A stretch of DNA of 64,000 nt, from the NCBI RefSeq assembly GCF_014699115.1, contig NZ_JACXAD010000007.1, positions 163,701-227,700 of the forward strand. The letters run 5' to 3'. The notes under the pieces are model-generated. The model made no database searches. It had not been told where the DNA came from and saw only the letters and a list, made by a program, of their open reading frames with translations. The stretch is from Hymenobacter montanus. Lineage in GTDB: Bacteria > Bacteroidota > Bacteroidia > Cytophagales > Hymenobacteraceae. This document shows positions 52,499 to 61,044 of this stretch, piece by piece. Made by a program: the position numbers and the translations under genes. How positions within the stretch are numbered: the first letter of the stretch is position 1; each line of letters begins with the position of its first letter.

Positions 52499-53725
52499 AT
52501 GGCCGAACAGCTTCCTTCTGGTTTTGAGTCTCTGGCGACGAGCCGCGCCTATTTTACGCAGGAGTCGATGCTGGCCGTGGAAACGCGCAAACGCAAGCTG
52601 TTCATTGGTTTGCCGCGCGAAACCTCGCTGCAGGAAAACCGCATTGGCCTCACGCCCGAAGCCGTGCAGCACCTGGTGAGTGCCGGGCACGAGGTGGTGA
52701 TGGAAGCCGGGGCCGGGGAGCCCAGCAAGTATGCCGACCACGCCTATTCCGAAGCCGGCGCCCAGATTGCCTATTCCACCGAGGAAGTTTACAAAGCCGA
52801 CGTCCTGCTGAAGGTAGCCCCGCCCACGCTCGACGAAATCGAGCTGCTGCATCCCAACCAAACCCTGATTTCGGCCCTGCAAATGGGTTCAATGACTCAG
52901 GAGTACATTGCCGCGCTGGCCCGCAAAAAAATCAACGCTATCGGCTTCGAGCTGATGAAGGACCCCAGTGGAGCCCGGCCGGTGGTGCGCGCCATGAGCG
53001 AAATCGCGGGCTCTACGGTCATGCTCATCGCGGCCGAGTATCTGGCCCGCTCCAACGAGGGCAAAGGCATTATCCTGGGCGGCATCACCGGGGTGCCGCC
53101 GTCGCAGGTGGTTATTCTTGGGGCCGGCACGGTGGCCGAGTACGCCGCCCGCGCCGCTACCGGCCTGGGCGCCGAAGTGAAGGTGTTCGACAACCACCTC
53201 TACAAGCTGCGCCGCCTCAAGCACAACCTGGGTATGCAGCTCTATACCAGTACGCTGGATACGTTTGCCCTCGGCCAGCAGATCCGCCGGGCCGACGTCG
53301 TCATCGGCGCCCTGGCCGTGGAAGACGGCCGCATTCCCTTCATGGTGCCCGAAGAAATGGTGGCCAGCATGTCGCCCGGCTCCATCATTATCGACGTGAG
53401 TATCGACCAGGGCGGCTGCTTCGAAACCAGCGAGATGACCAGCCACAGCAGCCCCGTCTTCCGCAAGTACGACGTGATTCACTACTGCGTGCCCAACATC
53501 GCCTCCCGCGTGCCCCGCACCGCCACCAACGCGCTGAGCAACATCTTCACGCCCATCCTGCAGGAAATTAGCCAGCAAGGCGGTATTAACGAAGTGCTGT
53601 TCACCAACGAGCACTTCCGCAGCGGGGTGTATATCTACCGCGGCTCGCTGACCAATGCCATGATTGCGAAAAAATTTAATTTGCGCTACAAAGAGTTGGG
53701 GCTGCTGATTGCAGTGCGAAATTAG
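52499..53725 (+). CDS. ald: alanine dehydrogenase
   Basis: A 408-residue NAD-dependent enzyme that deaminates L-alanine to pyruvate. After a Bacteroidota-type N-terminal extension of about 35 residues come the AlaDH/PNT N domain (IGLPRETSLQENRIGLTPEAV, FELMKDPSGARPVVRAMSEIAG) and the Rossmann domain (VVILGAGTVAEYAARAATGLGAEV), then VSIDQGGCFETSEMTSH and VPNIASRVPRTAT. All main substrate- and NAD-binding residues are in place. It follows tsaE with the inverted repeat between them. Confidence 0.95.
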   Translation: MAEQLPSGFESLATSRAYFTQESMLAVETRKRKLFIGLPRETSLQENRIGLTPEAVQHLVSAGHEVVMEAGAGEPSKYADHAYSEAGAQIAYSTEEVYKADVLLKVAPPTLDEIELLHPNQTLISALQMGSMTQEYIAALARKKINAIGFELMKDPSGARPVVRAMSEIAGSTVMLIAAEYLARSNEGKGIILGGITGVPPSQVVILGAGTVAEYAARAATGLGAEVKVFDNHLYKLRRLKHNLGMQLYTSTLDTFALGQQIRRADVVIGALAVEDGRIPFMVPEEMVASMSPGSIIIDVSIDQGGCFETSEMTSHSSPVFRKYDVIHYCVPNIASRVPRTATNALSNIFTPILQEISQQGGINEVLFTNEHFRSGVYIYRGSLTNAMIAKKFNLRYKELGLLIAVRN

Positions 53726-53792
53726 CTCTGGGTCAGGCCGCCCCGTGCCGGTAGCCGGGGCTTGGTTGCTGCCGGAGCTTTATCCTCGGGCT

Positions 53793-54248
53793 ATGGCGTA
53801 TAACTTTCTTACTCCCAGCGACCACGCGGCTTTGGTCGCTCGTATCCGGGCTCTCCGGCCCGATAGCCCGCGCCAGTGGGGGAAAATGACGGCTGGGCAG
53901 ATGCTGGTGCATTGCGCCGACCAGCTGCGCGTGAGCCGGGGCGAGAAGCCGATTACCTCGGTGCGTATTCCGGGCTTCCTCAAGCCCTTGCTGAAGTGGC
54001 TGCTCGTTTCGCGGCTGAAGGAATTCAAGCCGGGAACGCGCACCATAAAGGAATTGGCCGCCGAATCGGGGATGAGCGCCCCCACCACGTTTGCGGCCGA
54101 CCAGGCCGCTCTACTGGAACTGCTGGATCCCGCTTGCTATGCACCGAGTGGCGTGGAGCACCCATTATTTGGACACCTCACCGCGCAGGAGTTCGGCGAA
54201 GTAAGCTGGAAACACCTCGACCACCACCTGCGGCAGTTTGGGGTTTAG
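53793..54248 (+). CDS. DUF1569 / DinB-like protein
   Basis: A 151-residue protein with the DinB-like four-helix fold of DUF1569: ALVARIRALRPDSPRQWGKMTAGQMLVHCADQLRVSRG, then HPLFGHLTAQEFGEVSWKHLDHHLRQFGV, whose His residues (HCADQ, HLDHH) match the metal ligands of DinB proteins. Enzymatic role unknown. The start at 53793 gives the usual N-terminus; a longer frame upstream would overlap the ald end region. Confidence 0.85.
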   Translation: MAYNFLTPSDHAALVARIRALRPDSPRQWGKMTAGQMLVHCADQLRVSRGEKPITSVRIPGFLKPLLKWLLVSRLKEFKPGTRTIKELAAESGMSAPTTFAADQAALLELLDPACYAPSGVEHPLFGHLTAQEFGEVSWKHLDHHLRQFGV

Positions 54249-54387
54249 GATGAGCTGCCCTCAATGGCCGCCTGGAATGGCAGGATAAGCACAGCTATCG
54301 GCATTCTGTTGAAATAAGCGAGCCGCGGGCTACTCGGTATGTTTGCCAAAAATGCCCGTGCGCTCGCTCCATGAATTTGCTAGTTGA

Positions 54388-54651
54388 CTAAACAGCCTCC
54401 AATTCCAGTTCCTCCACTTTTTTCCGTTCAGCCTTTATGGGTGAGCTAGGTTGAGCGAGGCGGATGGGCGCGGGCGAGCTAACTACCGGAGGAGCCGCGG
54501 GAGGTTGCGGCAAGCCCGTAGCGACGGCGGCTTGCGTGGCGGCCTCGGTCTGCCAGCGGGCCACATCCTGGGCGGTGTACTTAGTCCAGACTCCTTCCCG
54601 AAAGCCAGCTAGGAACAGGGCCAACAGCGCGAATAAAATACCAAACATCAT
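54388..54651 (-). CDS. small single-pass membrane protein
   Basis: An 87-residue protein starting MMFGILFALLALFLAGF, one N-terminal membrane helix, then a Gln/Ala/Pro-rich stretch and a charged end (AERKKVEELELEAV). No known family. The two consecutive Met codons (54649-54651 and 54646-54648) make the exact start uncertain by one codon. Confidence 0.5.
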   Translation of the reverse strand: MMFGILFALLALFLAGFREGVWTKYTAQDVARWQTEAATQAAVATGLPQPPAAPPVVSSPAPIRLAQPSSPIKAERKKVEELELEAV

Positions 54652-55167
54652 AGCTTGTGTATGCGGTAGACACCTTTTAGATGACAAACGGTGCTTTTAA
54701 CCCAAGAACGCCCAAAAGGTTGCTGTCCATCGTTTGGTAGCTTCTGGGCTCGGTTGATTGAATGAGACTTTCATCTGAAATTCTTATATTCCACCAGTTC
54801 TTCTAGGGCGTAAGAAAGTTTCATTGTATGGCTCATAGCGTTAGAATAAACGTTTGATAGTCATGAGTATTTGGTTTTAATAAGGGGCGTCAGCGGTTGC
54901 GTTGCCAGGCCGCAGGCGGGTTGGTGCGCCCGACGCGTCGAGTAACATTACTTTTTTTTTACCATTCACGCATGACTGTTTTATCGACTGCTGACCGTCC
55001 GCGACTGGTTGGTTCCTCAGGCTCCGGCTCAGTAGCTGGATTTGTCTGGTCTTGGCGGGCTTGTTTGGCCAAGCTGAAGGCCGGCGTTAAGGTCCCGGGC
55101 CGAACGAAATGAGTTCAGCCTGTTGGTAAGAGAAGTAGCTGATGCCTGCTTTGGGTGAGCGCTATTC
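54652..55167. other. intergenic region, no clear gene
   Basis: A 516-bp stretch. A 47-codon frame from an ATG at 54972 (MTVLSTADRPRLVGSSGSGS onward) follows a T-run but has no recognised relative, and no hairpin terminator or RNA gene was seen. Confidence 0.35.
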
Positions 55168-56088
55168 CTAGCTGCGCGTCTGTGCCAGCAGCAATACCTT
55201 CCAGGCTTCCGGTAACTGTCCCTGCGCCAGCAGTTGCCGACCCAGTAGCAGGAGTTGTTGCTTCGCCTCCGGGGCACCGCCAGGGTATTTATCGAGGATA
55301 TACGCCACCATCGGCTCCGTTTTAAAGGCTTCTACTGCTTCGGCCGTGGGCAAAGCCGACGATTCAATGTTGGCCAGGCGGCCCAGCTCATTGCCGGTCA
55401 GCACGTCGGAGTTGCGGATGAAGTCGGGCAGTTGGTCGATGCCGATGCCGATGTGGCGGTTAGGCTTGGGCACTTCGAAGAGGCTGGCGCCGCTGGCGCG
55501 GCAGTACCAGTCGCCGCCGAGGCGGGCCACGGCGTCGAGCTTGAAGGGATCGATGCCGGTGGCGTCGGGCAGGAGGATGTCGTGGCGGAAGTGGGCGCGA
55601 ACGACCCGGCAGATGACCAGGTTGCCCGCCCCGTTGTTGTGGCCCAGCTCGATAACTTGGTCCACCACGCACTCAAAGGCGGCCGGAGCCTCGGCCACGC
55701 GCGGGGGCCGCACCTGCTCCGAGGCCAGTTCGGTTAAGCCGGCCTTGGTGAATTCGTTGACGCCCTTCTCGTATTCGGTGCTGGCCAGCGACATCTGCTC
55801 GACCAGCGCAAAATCGCAGATGTTAATGACGACTTCGGGCACCTCGCGGATGTTCTGCAGCGTGTGCTTCTGGGAGTTGTCGCGCACCCGGTTGGCGGGC
55901 GAGAACACGAGAATGGGCGGATTAGAGCTGAAGGCGTTGAAGAAGCTGTAAGGGCTCAGGTTTACCCGGCCGGCGGCGTCGATGGTACTGGCGAAGGCGA
56001 CCGGGCGCGGGGCCACGGCCCCCACCATAAAGGGATGCCATTGGCTGGGTTTGAGGTCGGTGGGGGTAAGGGAGTGAAAGGCGGACAT
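55168..56088 (-). CDS. flavin reductase-like FMN-binding protein
   Basis: A 306-residue protein: an FMN-binding split-barrel domain (1-205) with HPFMVGAVAPRPVAFASTID, NLSPYSFFNAFSSNPPILVFSP and a KHTLQNIREVPEVVINI stretch, typical of the flavin reductase-like/DIM6 family. After it comes a C-terminal extension of about 100 residues (WYCRASGASLFEVPKPNRHIGIG and a helical end) found in Bacteroidota members. Partner oxygenase not present. The start at 56088 (MSAFHSLTP) matches the family; an upstream extension of 20 codons is rejected. Confidence 0.88.
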   Translation of the reverse strand: MSAFHSLTPTDLKPSQWHPFMVGAVAPRPVAFASTIDAAGRVNLSPYSFFNAFSSNPPILVFSPANRVRDNSQKHTLQNIREVPEVVINICDFALVEQMSLASTEYEKGVNEFTKAGLTELASEQVRPPRVAEAPAAFECVVDQVIELGHNNGAGNLVICRVVRAHFRHDILLPDATGIDPFKLDAVARLGGDWYCRASGASLFEVPKPNRHIGIGIDQLPDFIRNSDVLTGNELGRLANIESSALPTAEAVEAFKTEPMVAYILDKYPGGAPEAKQQLLLLGRQLLAQGQLPEAWKVLLLAQTRS

Positions 56089-56170
56089 GAAGCGAGAAGA
56101 AAATACGGACGGGGGCGAAAAGGTGACAGGACTACCAAGCAAGCTCACCCGACCTCATATGCCCCCTGCG

Positions 56171-56210
56171 GGGTCGTATCCGGTAGGGCCCGCCCTACCG
56201 GGTACGACCC
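56171..56210. repeat. palindromic repeat in the 56.1-56.7 kb gap
   Basis: GGGTCGTATCCGGTAGGG (56171-56188) pairs with CCCTACCGGGTACGACCC (56193-56210), 17 of 18, with a 4-nt loop. It is a REP-like hairpin upstream of the flavin reductase gene. The rest of the 646-bp gap (56089-56734) shows no other gene; its last 200 bp are AT-rich. Confidence 0.65.
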
Positions 56211-56691
56211 CAGTTCGCTTGATGCGCGAAGCCTCTGCAGAGGGGAACCAAGTGACTCGGAGACGAAATGGGAGCTTATTAGGAAGCGAGAATTTGTTAA
56301 AGTAGCATAGAGTTGAAGGCAGGCTTCTTCCGCCAAACTTACCTTCGGCTTCGCAAAAAAAGGTTACTTAGGTTACCGGGCGGCCAAAGCTGTGGCTGGC
56401 GCAATGCGCATTTTGTGGGCCGCGGGCTGGGCTTGCTGCCGCGGTCGTGCGGTCCAGAGTACTTGAGTTGAGTAGGGTGGGGCCGTGTTGCGCGGGCTGG
56501 CTTTAGTCAGTGTTGTGAATTAGAATAGTTCAAAATTATCAACATAGGTGAAATGCGATTAAAGCCGCATGAGTTGGGTGGTGAAACAGGAGGCGGGGTG
56601 ATTTGGCTAGCTGATACGTATTAAATTGATTGCCAAAATAAATAGCTGATCGGTTCAGGCAAACTTCACGCTTTTATTCGCTAAATAGATA

Positions 56692-56699
56692 TAGATTTG
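56692..56699 (+). promoter_or_regulatory. -7 element of the InsA-like gene
   Basis: TAGATTTG matches TAnnTTTG exactly, 35 bp before the ATG at 56735. No TTG at the expected -33 distance. Confidence 0.4.
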
Positions 56700-56734
56700 C
56701 TGATCATCTATAGCTTCTACCTCCCTTGTCGACT

Positions 56735-57166
56735 ATGGCCCCAATACAGGCTCCCGCTTGCCCGAAATGCGAATCGAAAGAAGCCACTAAAAGTGGGGTA
56801 GTGAACGACCGGCAGCGGTTTAAGTGCAAGCACTGTGGCTACCACTACACGGTGGCCAAAGTAGGTCGGGAAGTGAGCCCGTACTACGTGGTGAAGGCCT
56901 TGCAGCTTTATATTGAGGGGGTGGGGTACCGGGAAATAGAGCGCTTGCTCGGTGTGAGCCACGTGAGTGTGATGAACTGGGTGAAGAAATACGGGGTGCG
57001 GGCCCCGCGCCAAACCGACTATCACCCCACGTACAAGATATTCAACCAGAGCGAGCTGGCCGCATTTTTTCAGGTGCCGGGCAATTTAAAAGGCGCGGGA
57101 ATGATCGTCACCGAGTTGGGTGATAAGTTCATGGTCATTCGCTGGGAGCGGTTTCGAACCGCGTAA
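56735..57166 (+). CDS. IS1 InsA-derived zinc-ribbon/HTH protein without DDE domain
   Basis: A 143-residue protein. Residues 5-45 form the InsA zinc ribbon (CPKC at start, then RFKCKHCGYHYTV), and 50-90 the InsA HTH (ALQLYIEGVGYREIERLLGVSHVSVMNWVKKYG). In IS1 this DNA-binding part is followed by the catalytic DDE domain; here a different 50-residue ending (FNQSELAAFFQVPGNLKGAG then MIVTELGDKFMVIRWERFR) stops the protein. No inverted repeats or second ORF flank it, so it looks domesticated, perhaps as a regulator. The regulatory role is inference. Confidence 0.75.
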   Translation: MAPIQAPACPKCESKEATKSGVVNDRQRFKCKHCGYHYTVAKVGREVSPYYVVKALQLYIEGVGYREIERLLGVSHVSVMNWVKKYGVRAPRQTDYHPTYKIFNQSELAAFFQVPGNLKGAGMIVTELGDKFMVIRWERFRTA

Positions 57167-57333
57167 AGAGCGGGCCCCGGCCGAAAGGCTATAGAAGTTA
57201 GCAAAAGTATAGCGCCTGGGTAGCAAAGGATGGGTTGAGACTGCTAATTAGCTGCTGCAAAGTCTGGCGGGTACGGGCCAGGCCTGCACGGTGCATTTCA
57301 ATTTCTTTCTTCACCTATTCCTTCCTTTTGCTT

Positions 57334-58953
57334 ATGCGAGTTCATCGCTACGCTTTAGCCCTAAGTGGCCTGATGCTGGCTAATGCCGGTGCGTCGTTCG
57401 GCCAGGTTACGCCCCCGCCGCCTACCCCGCCGGGCGCCCTACCCACCCCGACCCCAGTGCCGGCGGGAGCCAACCCGGTACCCTCCGGTCAGCAAACGCC
57501 CTCGGCCCCCGTAGCCCCGGCGGCGGGCAGCGCGGCCACGCCCCCGCCCACCGAGTCGGTGCCTTACGGGGCGGGCATGAAGGTGAACATCTCGCCTGAC
57601 GGCTCCAAGTACCTGCGCTTCATTACCTGGCACCAGATCTGGACGCGCTACACCGAGAACAACAGCAATACCGAGCGTGCCCCCGGCAAGCTGCAGACCG
57701 ACCAGGTTGACTTCGCCATTCGGCGCTCGCGCCTCATTATCCTGGCGCAGCTGAACCCCCGCTTTCTGATTTACACCCACATCGGCATCAACAACCAGAC
57801 GGCGGTGAACGGCGGCTTTGCGCCGGCCACGGATGCGAAAAAGCCGCAGCTGTTCATTCACGAAGCCGTGGTCGAATACAAGGTTAACAAGTACCTGAGC
57901 CTGGGCACCGGCCTGCACTACCAGAACGGCCTTTCGCGCCTGACGCGCGCCAGTACGCTCAACTTCCTGACGCTGGACGCGCCGCTTACCAACTGGCCCA
58001 CGATTGAAGCCATCGATCAGTTTGCCCGGGGCATTGGGGCGTATGCCAAAGGCCGGATAAGCAAGCTTGACTACGCGTTTAGTGTGAACGAGTCAATGCT
58101 CACTAATCTGACCCTCACGCCACTCTCCCTGGGCGGAACCCCGGTTACTACGGGCACGGGCGCGGACCAGGTAACCACCAGTATCGGGAACAACACGGCT
58201 CAGTATAACCCCCAAGGTACCAACCACATCTACCAGGGCTACCTGAGCTGGGAGTTTCTCGAGCAAGAGTCGAACCTGCTGCCCTTCAATGTGGGCAGCT
58301 ACCTGGGTACCAAGCGGGTATTCAACCTGGGGGGCGGCTTCTTTTATAACCACGACGGCATGTTCTCGCGCGACAACACCGTGGCCGTGCCCGGCGCTGC
58401 CTTCACCCCGGCCCAGATTGCGGCCATTCCCACGAGCAAGCACGACATCGGCCTGTGGTCGCTCGACGCCTTCTTCGATACGCCCATCAATAAGGAAACG
58501 GGCACCGCCTTCACGGTTTACGGGGTGTACTACAACTATAATATGGGCCCTAACCACGTGCGGTTCATTGGAGCCGCAAACCCCGGCTACGGCACCAACG
58601 CCCGCCGCGGCAACGCCGTGCCGCAGTCCGGTACGGGGCAGGCGGGCTTCGCCGAAGCGGGTTACCTACTGCCCAAAAGCCTGCTCGGCCCCAAGATGCG
58701 CGTGCAGCCCTACGCCTCGTACCTGTTGGCAGGCTACGAGGGCCTGCGCACCGCCGCCAACGAGCGCAAGAACGTGAACATTGTCGACGTGGGCGCCAAC
58801 TTCTTCCTCGACGGGCACAACGCCAAGTTTACGCTCAACTACCGCCACCGGCCCGACTTCTCGCTGCCAGCGGGCACGCCCAGCACGGTAACGGCCCCTA
58901 CCGACGTGGAATACCGCCCCGAAATCACGCTGCAAACCCAGATTTTCCTGTAG
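57334..58953 (+). CDS. outer-membrane porin, phosphate-selective-porin-like
   Basis: A 539-residue protein: signal peptide (1-25, GASFGQ), a Pro/Ala-rich linker (26-85) that could lie in the periplasm, then a barrel with the start of the OprO/OprP-like fold (KYLRFITWHQIWTRY, VDFAIRRSRLIILAQLNPRFLIYTHIGINNQT) and a final strand ending in EITLQTQIFL with terminal aromatic/Leu residues. It precedes an MHS-type transporter by 46 bp, so the two probably bring the same small solute across both membranes. The start at 57334 is the only one giving a signal peptide. Confidence 0.88.
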   Translation: MRVHRYALALSGLMLANAGASFGQVTPPPPTPPGALPTPTPVPAGANPVPSGQQTPSAPVAPAAGSAATPPPTESVPYGAGMKVNISPDGSKYLRFITWHQIWTRYTENNSNTERAPGKLQTDQVDFAIRRSRLIILAQLNPRFLIYTHIGINNQTAVNGGFAPATDAKKPQLFIHEAVVEYKVNKYLSLGTGLHYQNGLSRLTRASTLNFLTLDAPLTNWPTIEAIDQFARGIGAYAKGRISKLDYAFSVNESMLTNLTLTPLSLGGTPVTTGTGADQVTTSIGNNTAQYNPQGTNHIYQGYLSWEFLEQESNLLPFNVGSYLGTKRVFNLGGGFFYNHDGMFSRDNTVAVPGAAFTPAQIAAIPTSKHDIGLWSLDAFFDTPINKETGTAFTVYGVYYNYNMGPNHVRFIGAANPGYGTNARRGNAVPQSGTGQAGFAEAGYLLPKSLLGPKMRVQPYASYLLAGYEGLRTAANERKNVNIVDVGANFFLDGHNAKFTLNYRHRPDFSLPAGTPSTVTAPTDVEYRPEITLQTQIFL

Positions 58954-58999
58954 GCCGCGGCCCCGTTTCCTTATTTATCACCTCATTTCCGCTTTAATC

Positions 59000-60511
59000 A
59001 TGGACCAAAGCATAGCCGCCGCCGGGTACGGCAGCTCGGTGGAAACGCCGATTGCCCACGACAACAACACCACGCCCACGAGTAAGATCTGGCAGGTGAT
59101 TACCGCTTCCTCAGTGGGCACCGTTATCGAATGGTACGATTTCTACATCTTCGGCTCCTTGGCCACCATCATTGGGCCGGTGTTGTTCGGCTCGAAAGGT
59201 AAAATCGAGGATACCCTGCTCGGCGCGCTGGCCGTGTTTGGCGCCGGGTTCGTGGTGCGGCCGTTCGGGGCGGTGTTTTTTGGCCGCATCGGCGATATGA
59301 TAGGCCGCAAGTACACGTTTCTGCTCACCCTGCTCATCATGGGCGGGGCTACGTTCGTCACCGGCCTGATTCCGAGCTACGACAAGATCGGGCTGGCGGC
59401 CCCGGCCATCGTGGTGGTGCTGCGCCTGTTGCAGGGCCTGGCCCTAGGTGGCGAGTACGGCGGCGCCACGACGTACGTGGCCGAATATTCGCCCGACAAC
59501 CAGCGGGGGTATTATACCAGCTTTATCCAGATTACGGCCACGGCCGGCCTGTTTCTGTCGGTCCTCGTAATCCTGGCCACCCGCAAGGTCCTGGGCGAGG
59601 AGGCGTTCAAGGAGTACGGGTGGCGCATCCCCTTCCTGCTTTCGGGCGCGCTGATCGTGGCTTCCTACTACATCCGCCGCAGGCTGGCCGAGTCGCCGCT
59701 GTTTGCTAAAGCCAAGGCTGAAGGTAAAACCAGCACCAACCCGCTCCGCGAGTCGTTTGTGAATCCCGTTAACCGTCGCCTCGTGCTCATTGCTTTGTTT
59801 GGCGCGACCATGGGCCAGGGCGTGGTGTGGTACACCGGCCAGTTCTACGCCTACTCGTTCATGCTATCGACCCTGAAGATGAGCATCGTGGACGGCGCCA
59901 TCGTGCTGTGCTCGGCCCTGGCCCTGGCCACGCCCTTCTTCGTGTATTTCGGCAGCCTCTCGGATCGGATTGGCCGGAAGAAGATCATTATGACGGGCCT
60001 GCTCTGCGGGGCGCTCTTCACGGTGCCGATTTTCCACGGCCTGAAGGCTTTCGCGGGCCCCCTGACTGAGAAAACCGCCGCCGTTCCGGCCACCGTCGAC
60101 GCCGCGGGGGCCGCCGTGGCGGCCGTGCCGGCCGTCATGCAATCGGCCTCGCCGCAACTGCTGCCCATGATTCTGCTCACCTTCTGCCTGGTGCTGTTCG
60201 TGACCATGGCATACGGCCCCATTGCCGCGTACCTGGTGGAGCTGTTTCCCACCAAGGTGCGGTACACCTCGCTTTCGCTGCCCTACCACATCGGCAACGG
60301 CGTATTTGGCGGCTTTGTGCCCTTCATCGCGACTTCCCTCACGGTGTGGGCGGCGGCCCAGCCCGAGGGGACGTTCGTGAAGGACCACAGCAGCCTGATG
60401 GGCCTGGCTTACCCGGTAACCATTGCCCTATTGTGCTTCATCATTGGCTCGCTGTATATGAAGGACGTACGCAACGTGAAGCTCATGGACGAGCAGCCTG
60501 CCGCAGCGTAA
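59000..60511 (+). CDS. MFS transporter, metabolite:H+ symporter (MHS) family
   Basis: A 503-residue inner-membrane carrier with about 12 helices. Family motifs are present: SSVGTVIEWYDFYIFGSLA at the start, FGRIGDMIGRKYTFLL (the MFS loop 2-3 motif), GLALGGEYGGATTYVAEY and GSLSDRIGRKKII. MHS members carry dicarboxylates, citrate, proline or betaine with protons; the substrate is not fixed by sequence. The loop at about 355-385 has an unusual Ala-rich insert (AVPATVDAAGAAVAAVPAV). It follows the porin and precedes a terminator. Confidence 0.92.
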   Translation: MDQSIAAAGYGSSVETPIAHDNNTTPTSKIWQVITASSVGTVIEWYDFYIFGSLATIIGPVLFGSKGKIEDTLLGALAVFGAGFVVRPFGAVFFGRIGDMIGRKYTFLLTLLIMGGATFVTGLIPSYDKIGLAAPAIVVVLRLLQGLALGGEYGGATTYVAEYSPDNQRGYYTSFIQITATAGLFLSVLVILATRKVLGEEAFKEYGWRIPFLLSGALIVASYYIRRRLAESPLFAKAKAEGKTSTNPLRESFVNPVNRRLVLIALFGATMGQGVVWYTGQFYAYSFMLSTLKMSIVDGAIVLCSALALATPFFVYFGSLSDRIGRKKIIMTGLLCGALFTVPIFHGLKAFAGPLTEKTAAVPATVDAAGAAVAAVPAVMQSASPQLLPMILLTFCLVLFVTMAYGPIAAYLVELFPTKVRYTSLSLPYHIGNGVFGGFVPFIATSLTVWAAAQPEGTFVKDHSSLMGLAYPVTIALLCFIIGSLYMKDVRNVKLMDEQPAAA

Positions 60512-60530
60512 GAGCGGCTCGCTTAACGAA

Positions 60531-60567
60531 GGAAAAGCCGCTGGCCCACCGGGTCGGCGGCTTTTCC
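60531..60567 (+). terminator. terminator after the MFS gene
   Basis: GGAAAAGCCGC (60531-60541) pairs with GCGGCTTTTCC (60557-60567), 15-nt loop, 19 bp after the stop codon. Confidence 0.75.
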
Positions 60568-60640
60568 ATTAAATTGGAGGGCCTGCCCAGCGCTAAGACT
60601 AAGATGGGCCCGACTCCTACCTGCCAAGCCCGATTTTCCC

Positions 60641-60865
60641 ATGCCGCCCCCGACCCCGCACTCCGAGCACGATGAGCCACGCCGGGCCCAGCGCCTCTTG
60701 TTTCTAGCCGGGCTATTCGGCGTCCTGCTCAACTTTCCGCTGCTGGCCGTGTTCGACCGCGACGGTCGGGTGGGCGGGGTGCCGGTGTTGTACTTATACG
60801 TGCTGTTGCTCTGGGGGCTGCTGGTAGCTCTCACCGGCTACCTGGTACGCGGTAGTAAAGAGTAA
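60641..60865 (+). CDS. small two-helix membrane protein
   Basis: A 74-residue protein: a charged N-terminus (HSEHDEPRRAQR), a first helix (about 19-38, LLFLAGLFGVLLNFPLLAVF), a short loop and a second helix (about 48-68, VLYLYVLLLWGLLVALTGYL). This is the layout of the small membrane proteins that precede sodium:solute symporters and symporter-kinase fusions. It lies about 180 bp before the symporter-kinase on the same strand and may be its partner subunit; this is inferred from order. Confidence 0.7.
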   Translation: MPPPTPHSEHDEPRRAQRLLFLAGLFGVLLNFPLLAVFDRDGRVGGVPVLYLYVLLLWGLLVALTGYLVRGSKE

Positions 60866-61044
60866 GTCAGGCCGCTACCGGGCGTCCGGGGCCCAGGTCG
60901 GGCTGAAGGGAGCCCAAGCCCGGACTTGCGCGGCCCTGGCGCAATCAGGAGAATATTTACGCATCAAGCCTCGGCGGCGCCAGTTGTTTCGTTGAGTCCG
61001 CATCAATCCATTAATTCACCCGGCCCGCATTCCTCACCCGCTCC

